Source: Diprion similis
Taxonomy: Eukaryota > Arthropoda > Insecta > Hymenoptera > Diprionidae
Assembly (NCBI RefSeq): GCF_021155765.1
Contig: NC_060114.1
Location: 18,396,501-18,460,500 of the forward strand
Direction of reading: 5' to 3'
DNA length: 64,000 nt
The notes beneath the pieces were generated by a model, which was not told where the DNA came from, made no database searches, and worked only from the letters and a program-made list of their open reading frames with translations. Shown one piece after another: positions 49,202-60,506 of this stretch. Within the stretch, counting starts at the first letter, position 1; each line of letters opens with the position of its first letter. Position numbers and translations under genes: made by a program.

Positions 49202-52200
49202 ATGAGCATCGGTATCGGTAACGTTCAGGGCTCCCTGCGGGAGGCACTGTACGAGACCCTTAATGGGATACTGTCGCCTCACAGGGAGACGAGACAGGCA
49301 GCTGAGCAGCGAATTCAAGCCCTGGAAGTTACAGAAGAATTCGGTATACATTTGACAGAGTTTGTCGTAGATCCGAATGGTGAATTAGCCATAAGACAAT
49401 TGGCTTCTGTGATCTTGAAACAGTATGTCGAAACGCACTGGTGTTCTCTGGCAGAGAAGTTCAGGCCACCGGAAATCAAGTCACAAACTAAGGAGAAAAT
49501 CAAGGAACTGTTACCTCTTGGACTAAGAGAGTCTATCAGCAAGGTTTGTCGCAATTTCGATTGTTAAATTTTATCGTCTCAAGCTATTGGAAATCATGTT
49601 TGAATAATCTTGTCGTTCCTGTTTTTCATCTTCAGGTGAGGACAGCCGTTGCCTATGCAATATCTGCCATTGCGCACTGGGATTGGCCAGAAAACTGGCC
49701 TGGTCTTTTTGATATACTCGTGAACTGCCTCAGCGGAGACAGCGAGTTCGCAGTTCATGGAGCGATGCGGGTTTTAACAGAGTTTACTCGTGATCTCACA
49801 GACACTCAGCTGCCAAATGTCGGCCCCGTTATCCTGCAGGAGATGTACAGAATATTCCAAGGGGAAAATGTAATGACAACAGTAATTGTACACGCATGAT
49901 TTATCAAATGAATTTATTTTTACATACAATATTTCAAAACTTATTTCAGCAATACTCTGTGAGGATTCGTGGCCGAGCTGTTGAAATTTTCACAACCATT
50001 GGTACACTGATTGCGGCTACGGATGTTTATCAAAAAGGCTTCACTCAGCAGTATCTTCAGCCAGTCATTCCGATGTTCTGTGAAAAATTTATACAGAGTT
50101 TAAGGGTCCAAAATGGTTTGACGAGCGACAACGGGCTGAAGACTGACATTGTGAAGGCTATTTATATGCTAGTAACAAGAATGCCCAAATACGTTTCAAA
50201 CTTTTTGCCTCAAATGCTGCCACCGATTTGGGAGACTTTATTGGACAGTGCAAAAGTTTATCAAGAAGAAACCGTTAACGGTGGTCGAGATATCGAAAGC
50301 CAGGATGTCGACTCTGATGGTAAGAATAAGTTTCTACCTCTGATCCTTTGTGTAATTTTAAACCTCTTATAGTAGGAATTGTGTTTTAACAATTGTTTTA
50401 TCTTCTTCCAGGGGAGATAATCAATTTTAATAATCTAGTTATCGCTATTTTCGATTTTATTCACACTCTGGTCGACTACCACAGGTTCTCAAGTCTTGTC
50501 GACAATCTGCTACCCCAACTACTCTACTATTTAATAATTTTTATGGAAATAACTGACGAACAAATTGAACTTTGGACCAACAATCCCAGCCAGTTTGTGG
50601 AAGAGGAGGAACAGTATGCTTTCGCTTACAGCGTTCGTATATCGGCACAAGATCTTCTACTTGTGAGTATATTCACATTTTCTTGTACAGTATTTTTAAA
50701 AATGATCCATTTATCTGGTTGATTTACAAAACTTTCAAAAACAGTTTACGAACAAACGTTCAGCCCAGCAAAAAATTCATTTCTAATCTTCTCAGCTGTA
50801 ATTACAGGTGATTGTCAATCACTCGGAAGAAGTAGCCGCCAATGCATTATGCGATGTCATAACGAAGCAAATAGAGGCAGGAAATGCAATGCGAGTAAGC
50901 GGAAACGAAAGGGTGGCCCAGAACTGGTGGAAACTACACGAAGCTTCGATCCTAGCATTTTTTCTTACAAAAGACACTATTGTTGAACAGCAACAGGCGG
51001 GAATCCTGCGATTTGACATTGTAGCATTTCTCGAGAACGTCGTACTGGCTGATCTAAATAATTCTGGTAATTAAATTAGTACTCCTTGTGGCATAACCAT
51101 CCTCAACAGCATAAAGGTATTCACTAAAATTCGTTCACAGCTTCCCATCCGCTGTTACTGGGTCGATGTTTATGTCTCGGCGGACGATACGCTCAACAAA
51201 TGCCACCGGAAATGACGTCGCGTTTTCTAGAAGCCACCGTGAATGGATTGCAAGAAAATCAGCCGGCGTGTATCAGAATCAGTGCCGTGAAAGCCGCCTA
51301 TTGGTTTTGCGACGCTTTCATCAAGGGCAACAACGGCAACCAGAACATCCTTCGATCCCACTTGCCGGCTCTTTTTCAAGGCTTGTTTAATCTGGCAAGT
51401 CAGATGTCCGCAGAGGTCCTCACCATCGTTTTGGAGAGCTTTGCCATTTTGGTTTCGGTCAGTAGTCGACTTGAGTGCAGTTTTTGAAATATAGAAAATC
51501 GAGAAATGTTTAGTTTCAGTTTCGTTTTACCTCCTTTCACTTGTTTACAGATTGACCAAGCCTTCACCGCCTCAGTGGAGAACAAAATATGTCCGCTAAC
51601 TATAGCGGCTTTTCTCAAATTTCACAGCGACCGCGTTGTGCTTGGAGTCTGTCAGGAAATATTCAGAGAATTGACATTGAACCCCGAATGTATCGGGCCG
51701 CTACAAACGCGGCTCGTACCAACGCTCGTCAGTATGATGAATGTCAGTCAGATTGACAAATCTAAAGATGGTAATCAATCGGTGTCTTTGAACCCCTTAC
51801 CAACTGATAAAACGAGTCTGAAATCTAACTGATTTCTCACTCTGTTTAGAGGGAATTCGCAGCATCGCCCTTGACGTTCTTCAAGTCCTCGTTCAGCACT
51901 CACCTCAGCCGCTCAGCAACGCTTTGATAGAGAGCGCGTTTCCTGCCTCCTGTCACTGCGTTCTTAGTTCCGATGACAACGCGACCTTGCAGAGTGGCGG
52001 CGAAGTCATCAGAACATATCTATCGGTGGCTGCGCAACAAGTCATTAGCCACAGGGACAGCGATGGACAGACCGGGCTGCATTACATTTTGCAAATAGTG
52101 GCACAGCTGCTAAATCCTCAGGTGTGTAAGACTGGAGAGTCGAATTTGTTTTCCTTGGCAAAAGTTTTAATAATCTTATAAATATTTCTTTCACTTTCTT

Positions 52201-53277
52201 TAGTCCAGCGAATTCACGGCAACATTTGTCGGCAAGTTGGTTACAACGTTGATAAGAAAAGCTGGAAATACTTTGGGCGAGAATATAGATCTTCTTCTCA
52301 AGGCAGTGTTGAGCAAAATGCAGCGTGCTGAGACCTTGACGGTTGTACAGAGTCTGTTAATGGTCTACGCACATCTCATTAACACCGAGTTTGACGCTGT
52401 TCTTAACTTTTTGTCCACTGTGCCCGGGCCAACGGGACAGAGTGCTCTGGCATTTGTTATGTCCGAATGGGTATGCAGACAGCATTTGTTCTTTGGCAAT
52501 TACGATCGCAAAACTGCGACCTTGGCACTATGCAAAATTCTCGAACATGGCGTCACCCACGACGACACACGACTCAACGAAATCACCGTAAAAGGGGATC
52601 AAATATTCGCAGGTAAAGTTGATACGAAGCAGGTAAAAAAATACTGTGTATACAAAAATTTCGTAACATTGAAGATTTTCATGTACAGGGACGGAGGACG
52701 GAGTTAGGACAAGAAGCAAAGCTCAATCACAACCCTATCAATGGACGACGATACCTCTCCTGGTAAAAATTTTTAAAGTCATTATCACTGAATTATCAAA
52801 CGACATGGAGGCTGTCTGCGCTACCCAAGGCATAGACGTAAGTAGAAACTGATACCTTCAATATTTGCGTATTTGTTCAAATAAAAGTGGTTTGCTGATA
52901 ATCAGTATCTTTTTTTTCTTTCAGAAATCTGACGAGGATGAGGACGAAGATGATCAAGAAGAGCTTCTGGATCCTGGAAACGAAGTGAATTTGTTACGTA
53001 AGTTACTTAATTCAAAACAACCAAAGCTTGTTTTCTATCTGCAACTTGCTATATTGAAATGCTTACCGCAGAAATCAATGCCGAAGATGACGACGACGAA
53101 GACGAGGATCCGGAATTGAAGAACGACCCGGTTTACCATCTTAACTTGAGCCAGTACCTGCGCGATTTCCTGTTGAATTTTTCGACGCATCACTGTTTTC
53201 CGGCCTTTTATCAACATCTTAATGTGCTGGAGCGAAGAGCGTTGACGAGCATGAACATTAGTCCCATATTCTCTTAG
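49202..53277 (+). CDS. IPO9: Importin-9
   Basis: Twelve exons, join(49202-49543, 49636-49869, 49950-50319, 50412-50662, 50808-51066, 51141-51457, 51551-51770, 51850-52121, 52204-52612, 52689-52837, 52925-52997, 53072-53277), encode 1033 aa; the human protein is about 1040. Importin-9 is a HEAT-repeat karyopherin-beta that imports histones H2A-H2B, actin and ribosomal proteins through nuclear pores, with release by RanGTP. Visible are the importin-beta N-terminal segment ([19 protein letters not shown]), [15 protein letters not shown] typical of the second HEAT repeat, long HEAT stretches, and a C-terminal acidic loop ([13 protein letters not shown], then [11 protein letters not shown]) that contacts histones in the family. 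The end is [15 protein letters not shown]. The start is the first ATG after an acceptor-like site at 49177. Confidence 0.95.
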
Positions 53278-53281
53278 CTGT

Positions 53282-53287
53282 AATAAA
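53282..53287 (+). terminator. Possible poly(A) signal of importin-9
   Basis: AATAAA lies five bases after the stop codon. This would give a very short 3' UTR; other candidates follow, for example near 53925. Confidence 0.3.
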
Positions 53288-54196
53288 AGTTAAAACCCGG
53301 TGACATTATGCATTAGAAGAAAGATTTCCAGATCGGCACATACGCGCATCGCTGACGTTCTATAACGCTGCTGTATATTTTAGCCTGTAATATGCGATTC
53401 AGTATAATCCATGTAAAATGTAAAGAAGTATTTGAGCGGGCTCCTTTACGTCCATACGTCAAAAGTTACTCAATACGATTGAAACGATACTGAGTATATA
53501 ATCAGAGAATGTAAATTTATCTTATTTATACATACAATGTTACACGTAATTGTACTAAGGTAAAGAAGAGTTTGTAGTTAAGAACTTGTACATTATCTAT
53601 AATAACCTAACTACAATCGAGGCTCTCGACTTTCTTCATCATAATTCGCATACATAAAGCTAGAAGTGTCGTTACACATATGTTGCATATGTTGGTACGC
53701 CTATGCGTACAGATATATTTTTCTTTTTATCCAGCTCTTCCAGTAAACGCGGTTGGTGCGGAATTTTCGGGTTGGCGACTGAACAACAGTTAATTATTAC
53801 CATTAATATCAATATCATTAGTTTTCTAAATAATATTATATTTTTTAATAAGATTTGTTCAACGAATTCAGTTCGATACGATAGATAAATCGTATTAACC
53901 AAGCAATTTCGTTAAGAAGGTATAATAAAAACTGTAATAGATTACAGATCTATTCTTTTCCTTATTTCAATGACACATTCTTTCTCACTCTGCGTCGTGT
54001 TATGATGGCCCATCGTCATCCGCTTTCAATACAATCCGCGGATTAGTCGGGCAGAAAGTGTCGCGGTGAGTTCGTAGAGTTTGTAAACATTCCGCAAAGG
54101 ATAGTCTGAGCTGTGATTGTGGATATCGTATTTATAATGTGTGTATAGAAGTAGGGCGATGCAAATAATTTATGCCTAAAAATACGGCGTTTTAAA
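53288..54196. other. Spacer between importin-9 and the kinase
   Basis: The stretch probably contains the importin-9 3' UTR and the kinase promoter. A donor-like CGGTGAGTTC at about 54064 could end a non-coding kinase exon. No gene was recognised. Confidence 0.45.
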
Positions 54197-55808
54197 ATGA
54201 CTGCAAGAACAACCGATTATAAATTCGAAGCTTTGCTGGGCAGTGGATCGTTTGGGTAAGTAATCAGCCGTGAAAATAATTATGTACGATAGGTACTAAT
54301 TGATGCCAAATAGTCTTTGATATCCTTCTACAGACTTTCTTGTTGTCATTCCAGAAAAGTTCACCTGGTTAGAAAACGGAAGGATAGAAAAACTTTTGTA
54401 ATCAAGGAGCAGGATGTCAGTCAAAAAGCGAAAACGACATATGAAGTTATCATAATTTTTGACATACATTTTTTCTTCGTGATTATTTTCTGTTACAAAA
54501 TGAAAAAAAATATACATTTATAATTTGTATCCGAATAGATGGCCCTCGGCGAAATTCACTGTTTGCAAAAAATGAGACACCCGAATATTATTGCATATCA
54601 CGATGCCTGGACTGAGGGAAGTCGTATTTACATTCGGATGGAATATGCTAGTCGTGGTACGCTGAGAGATCTTTTGGAGAGGCGAAGATGTCCATTGAAA
54701 AACGAGGTGCCTACCACAAATTGAGGCGTGCCGTCATACTTTGCTTCTGTTTATAATACTCCTTTTTGCAGGACGCTCTTTACCTATTTTCGCAAGTAAC
54801 TTTGGGCGTTCATCACATTCATTCGCAAAAAATTTTACACCGTGATCTCAAACCGGAAAACATCATGCTAACTGGTCGCCTGGGTGATATTGTGAAGATA
54901 GGAGACTTCGGAGTATCCAAGAGTATCCAAGGGTAGTAGTTTTGTGCAGTTAACAAAAAACAAACATGGCTGTCGTTGATGTACTCGCTTCCGATTATAT
55001 TTCGGCCATACTATCGTCTTTGACACTCGTCAGTTATCGAGAGCCTATCCACGCCAAACAAGACGATAGCAAGAATTGTTTGGTCACAATTTTACCTTTA
55101 ACGACAGTCTAGGAACTCAAAATGTGGCTTTGGAAATTCAGCTACATACGTATGATCGATTGTTGCCAGCTGTGGTTTACACTGTTCAGCCGTGATTTCT
55201 TTTTTATGTTCCTGTATTTCATTACAGAACTTTACGATCCGCCACGCTTGCAGGATCCTATTACTTCATGGCTCCGGAAATGCTACGAGGAGAGCCTTGC
55301 GATTTCAAATGTGATATTTGGAGCATGGGTGCTATTCTGTACTGGATGGTCACCAACGAACTTCCATTTCAAGCCACGGTACATCTTTAATTTATGTTTT
55401 CCTTGTTATGTTTGATTTATGTTATGATTCTGAAATTTTTTAAACTTTTTATCTCTTATCGAAAATCATTTATTTTTTAACATTGATCAAATTTATATTA
55501 TTCTTCTATTTTATTAATTTCAGAACCTTAAAAACTTGGTTGAGGCTGTGTGTAACTCTAAGATTCAGCCCTTAAAAGCAAATACTTCGCCGGAAGTTGT
55601 GAATTTGGTATCAAAAATGCTCCGAAGAAACCCAGCATATCGCCCCAAAACAGATCAGCTTCTTCTATGTCGTTACTTGGTCCAGTATGTGATTCGTGTT
55701 CATCTTAATATCGGACGCGTCGCAGTTTCAAATGAGCTTCACCATCGTGGAGCATCGCAAAATTTGAACGAAATGAACCCGTTTACAAAATACTTTCAAA
55801 AATACTAG
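54197..55808 (+). CDS. NEK-like serine/threonine kinase
   Basis: Six exons, join(54197-54255, 54355-54445, 54539-54706, 54772-54932, 55228-55378, 55524-55808), encode 304 aa, essentially a bare kinase domain. Present are the Gly loop GSGSFGKV, the ATP-site Lys in FVIKEQD, the HPNIIAYHDAW strand, HRDLKPEN (Asp about 131), DFGVSK (Asp about 151), GSYYFMAPE and DIWSMGAILYWM. The pattern IKEQD, HPNI and GTLRDLLE fits NEK-type kinases of cilia, centrosome and mitosis, but the family-typical GTPYY(L/M)SPE is here GSYYFMAPE, so the subfamily is tentative. The C-tail after the domain is short and has no coiled coil, unlike most NEKs. The donor of exon 2 (GTTATC) is weak. Intron 4 contains a dispersed repeat copy. 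Confidence 0.8.
54950..55120 (-). repeat. Dispersed repeat copy in kinase intron 4
   Basis: Read on the minus strand, the block ACCAAACAATTCTTGCTATC and the later GGAAGCGAGTACATCAACGA resemble segments at 13.99-14.16 kb and 34.38-34.53 kb. The copies are diverged; no termini could be fixed. Confidence 0.45.
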
Positions 55809-56918
55809 AAAATCTGAAAATGGAAATGTTTTATATCTGTAAAAAAATTAGTTTTTAAATAAGTGCACCTATGGATACAAAATTGAGGTGCTATTTTTTA
55901 TCGTACAAAATAAAAATTGAATAACAGATAAGTAATGAACAATTCAAATTGGCACCTATCCGCGCGAGAGATCCATTGTCCAGAATTTTCTTAAAAATAT
56001 TTTCAAAAGAGTCTAACAGTCGAATATCGACATTAAAAAAAAAAACGAATCGTAACCGCATGCCATTTTGATCATACCCCATTGTAGCAATTGATTAATT
56101 ATTCTGCGCTGATATCACAGAAGCTTTTGTTTCACGAACAATACAGAATGCCACAAAGCCGGATACAAGCTCGTAGTAGCTAAGAATGGCGAGCGTAGTA
56201 TTCAGTATACTTTGTTCTCAATGTGAGAAAAAAAATCGAAAATCGATGTCCAAATTAGCGAAGTGGCATCAGTGAACAAAAATTACTCCATATAATTTTA
56301 TTGTCATAACAAGCGGTACGTTTGTTACCGTTACAGGAAAAGCATAGTTTAGTACCGTTACAGATTTAAACCTGGGATCCTTTTCACGCGGACTAGAAAA
56401 TCCCAGGGAAATTTGTTACGGAATTACGGAATTAAACCTCCACGCGGACGATGCTTGCACTTCGTATTATGGTGCCATGAGTAGGATAGGTATGCGCCTA
56501 TCCCCCGAACAATGTATGCGGTGATCTATTGTCTATCCAGCATGCGAGTATCGGACCCGAACGTTACGGGGGGACGATGCATGACGGCCGGAAGTGAAGA
56601 CCGGATAACCACATAGGTTCGATAACACACGATTTTGTACCATTATATACTTTCCATTGGGTATCAGCGCTCCGTCCGAGTCGTATGTCTACCCGGTGTG
56701 CTCCGCTGTGTTTATAGAAGAATTCTGATAAAGTAACTGCAGTAGTTGGACCAAGTTGCATAATCAAAATCCAGTGTATGTTTGTGAATGTTTCAAGGAT
56801 GCGGTGACAATCAATTGTCTTAAATTTGACGAATTGGTCATCGTTCAAACAAATCAGTGTTATTCCGGTCTCTAATGCAAATTGAGATTAACAGATTCAA
56901 CTAAACAATCGAATAACG
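55809..56918. other. Kinase 3' UTR and MAM gene promoter region
   Basis: An AATAAA at 55909-55914 is a good poly(A) candidate for the kinase, 100 bases after its stop. The remaining stretch has small inverted repeats, such as GGATAGG-TATGCG-CCTATCC near 56490, and no recognised gene. The bases before 56919 should carry the MAM gene promoter and 5' UTR. Confidence 0.5.
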
Positions 56919-59900
56919 ATGAGACTGTTAGTGCTGATCTGCTGTTTCTCGAGAGTTCTCACCGCAAATTGGTACCCAGCTGGTGGTCGGGAATTGATAC
57001 TGGGTGAGCAGGTGGATCTTGTCGGTGTCGATGGCGAATTGCCCGTAGAAAAATCGACTCCAAACTGGATGGAAACGACGCGGGCTGAAGAAGTTGAAAG
57101 TGTGGGACTGGACAGCGAAGTCATTCCTATTCAGCCCCCGCTGGGCACGATTGATCCCGTCATCCCTAGAATTCCGGTGAACCAATTGGACCCCGAGAAG
57201 CGCAACAGAGCCCGAGAGCCTCCGGACGAAGTTGAACACATCGAACCAAAGCAATGGCCAAGTTCCATCAGACCTCAGGATATTCCGGGCCGGGGTTATC
57301 AGACAACGACCCAATTCTCAACGCCTCGCAAGAACTCAAATCCCACAACCCTTGCCCAAAGAAATCCCTCCACGCAGAGGTAAGATGCTGCTTATTGACC
57401 CTGCGAAACTAATGTATACTTCCAATTTCGGTGATTCTTTCCATTCAAACTTTCAAGGTATCCACCGGTGACAGATCCTCCTCCAGCGACCGCATCCACC
57501 GACGAAGTCTTTTGTGAATTCGGTTCAAACGTCGGACCGACCCTGTGCGAATGGCAGAATGGAGACGGTGCTTTACAATGGAAAGGGGGAACGGGACTCG
57601 GGACCAATTGGCTCGGTGGTCCTCCGGTCGACGCGTCCTTGGGTGGAAGCATGGAAGGCGGCTACGCCTTTCTCGAGACGTCGCAAACCCCCGCGAAGGA
57701 CTCGAAGCCCCGAAGTCCTGGGGGTCTTCTTCACAGCCCGCAACTGAGCAGCACAGGTGTGGTTGGGACTTGTTTCACTTTCAAGTACGCCATGGATGGC
57801 CTTAGCTCTGCTGGATTGAGGGTCCTGCTCCACATGGGGTTCGACCCATATTCCTTCAAGAAGGAAACGAGGGATACTGAAAGCGATCAGGACGATGACA
57901 ACTCTACCCTCGTCGTCCCACCCAGACAGCAACCAACCAGCCTCGCCGAAGAGAGGGTCCTGTGGCATGCGCTTTATTACACTCTAGGAGTATGGCAACA
58001 GGCTCGTATCCTCTACACATTTCCGGACATCCATTCGGTGAGGAAAAAATTGATGGAAATACCCTTGGAAATCGAATGAAGAGATAAGCTCTGTTCATCT
58101 AATTTCGTTCTTCCAGATTGTGATTGAAGGTGTTCCAGTCGACGCTGGCGATCCGTCCAGACTTTATCGCGGCTATATAGCAATCGACGACATAGAGTTG
58201 CAGCCGGGAATATCGTGCGTAGGATTCTGCAATTTCGCTGGTGGTTTTTGCGACTGGAGTAACGATCCCGAGGATGATTTCGACTGGACAATTGTAAGTA
58301 TCATCATTAACTGTGACCGCGGTAAGTAAATTTTATGGAGACCAGAATTCATTACCTTGAAGATTTTGGTAACTGGCTCAGAGTCGAGGGAGTGCTAACC
58401 CGACGACTGGACCAGCAATGGACAGTTCCAGTGACAGAGCAACCGCCGGTGGCTACGCGTACATTGACTCAAGTTTTCCCCGGAAGCCTGGTGACACGGC
58501 GAAGCTCCTCAGCACAAGTTTCCCTGCGACATCTCCAGACACTCCGAGCTGCATGCACTTTTGGTTTCACATGTTCGGTTCCGGGATCGGATACCTGAAG
58601 GTCTTCGTCCGGCACTTCCGGAGCCTGGATGCCCACCTTGAGGAGGTCTGGGGACTCACCGGGAACGCCGGAAACGCCTGGTTCATGTCAGAGGTGACGA
58701 TAAGCTCGCTCGACGAGTATCAAATAATGTTCGAGGCTTCGGTGGGCAACACAGCGATGGGTGACATCGCGATCGACGACGTTGCCTTCACGCCTGGAGC
58801 GTGTCCAGGTGAGAAATCACGCCACTATAATCCCCCAGCAGAACGTGATAAGTCCAATGGTCGTTTTTTTTTTAGTATCACCCCAAGTCGCTGCACCCAG
58901 CATTCGCGACTGTACCTTCGAGGTCGACGAATGCGACTGGATAAACTCACGCGATCCAGACAGGGTCGAATGGGAACGGGTCTCCACCCAGGTCCTGAGT
59001 CCCAGAAACCAGCGCAAGCCTTACAGCAATGGACACACCGTCAGCAGACGCAACGAGTTCTTCTTGGGCCTCGGAAGGTCCAGAGGAGGATCTCGAAGCG
59101 GAGGTGGAGGAACGGCTCAGCTTATCAGTAGAGAGATGAAGGGCTCGGAGGACCCGTTGTGTATCACATTCTGGTACTTCATGTTCGAGTCCTTCATCGA
59201 CTCCACCGGGCCTAGCTTAGGTTTGTGAAACTTGTCGACTTAGGTGTGGGATGAATATGATCTTACTGGCTTTTGCTACTCCATGATGCATTCCAGGTGT
59301 GCTCAGAGTCTCTGTTCAGGCGGTTGGCGATGCTTCGTCCGAGTCCAGGCCAATCTGGCAACTTTACAACAATCAAGGACCGACTTGGAGTTACGCTCAG
59401 GCTAAAATCGAGGAGAAAAAGAATTTCAACATTATAATTGAGGGTACTTGGGGACCCAATAGAGCTAGCGGCAGCATGGCGGTCGACGACATCGCGTTCT
59501 ACGTTGGAGGTTGCACAGGTACGTGAAAGTCTCTCGACTCGTTCCGGAAGTTGAATCACCTTGAATGAAACTTCCGCTCTTCATAGTTATTCCTGCAAGT
59601 GCTACTGTCATGGGGGAAGACTGCAGCTTTGAAAGAGGGCTTTGCGGCTGGGAGAATATCACTTCTTCGGGTAACGATAGGACTGTCTCTTGGCAGCGGG
59701 CTTTCGTGACTCATCGGCCTGCCCAGCTCTTGGACAAGACCTTCGGAGCGACCGGAGACTTTGTGTTCTTTGACATATTTACCACGAATCAAAAATTAAC
59801 CGAGGTCCGGCTGCGTTCACCGATTATTAATCCAACTACCGAACAGGAAGCTATTTGTTTCACATTCTGGTTCGCCGCTTTCGGCGTCGAGGAATCCACC

Positions 59901-60506
59901 ACCCTACGCGTTATCAGGATGCCCGTTGACGAGAACGGAGATGAAAACGGGAACGGAAATGGCAGCGGAAACGGATACAACGGGAAAGAGCCGGTATTTA
60001 CTGCACGATGCTCTTTTCATTCAGCAGGTCAAATTCCGTATAATACAAGTGAAATACTTTCTCCTTCTTTTATTATAACTGCAAATCGTTAGGAAAACAA
60101 TAATTTTCGATGCAAATGACAGAGCGGATCATTTATATAGACTTTACATTTACTCACTTTTAGTTTTCCCGACAATTTTCAGCTCTGGTCACTTACGGCC
60201 AAAGGATTCAACAATCCTCGCCCAGTTTGGACGGCTGCTCAAGTTACCGTTGAAAATCGTTCACCCTACAGATTGGTACTCGAAGGCAGTGCAAGTAACG
60301 GAGGATTCGCCGTCGACGACATCAAGTTCCAACCTCAAGCTTGTACAAGTAAGTATCGTGAAAAAATTTCAACTATACCGTGACAAAAAAGAACCAGAAA
60401 AATCACTAGAAACATAAAAACTAACGATTTTCTTTTGTTCTGTGTAACTCATCCCACAGTTCGTCCGGCAAGTGCTCAGCCAGTTATCAAGAATGACGAG
60501 AATTGA
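56919..60506 (+). CDS. Secreted protein with four MAM domains
   Basis: Nine exons, join(56919-57379, 57458-58037, 58117-58293, 58382-58808, 58876-59220, 59297-59518, 59587-59993, 60183-60348, 60460-60506), encode 943 aa. A signal peptide (MRLLVLICCFSRVLTA) is followed by a 150-residue Pro/Glu-rich spacer. Then come four MAM domains at about 173-381, 386-548, 561-737 and 750-928, each opening with a Cys-Phe-Glu type motif (FCEFGS, FCNFAGGFCDW, DCTFEVDECDW, DCSFERGLCGW) and ending with an Asp-Asp-(Ile/Val) strand and a Cys (AIDDIELQPG, AIDDVAFTPGAC, AVDDIAFYVGGC, AVDDIKFQPQAC). MAM domains mediate adhesion and dimerisation at cell surfaces. No transmembrane segment or GPI signal is seen at the end (VIKNDEN). 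MAM modules are bounded by phase-1 introns, the usual exon-shuffling pattern. MAM4 has an Asn-Gly-rich insert. I cannot name the orthologue. Confidence 0.88.
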
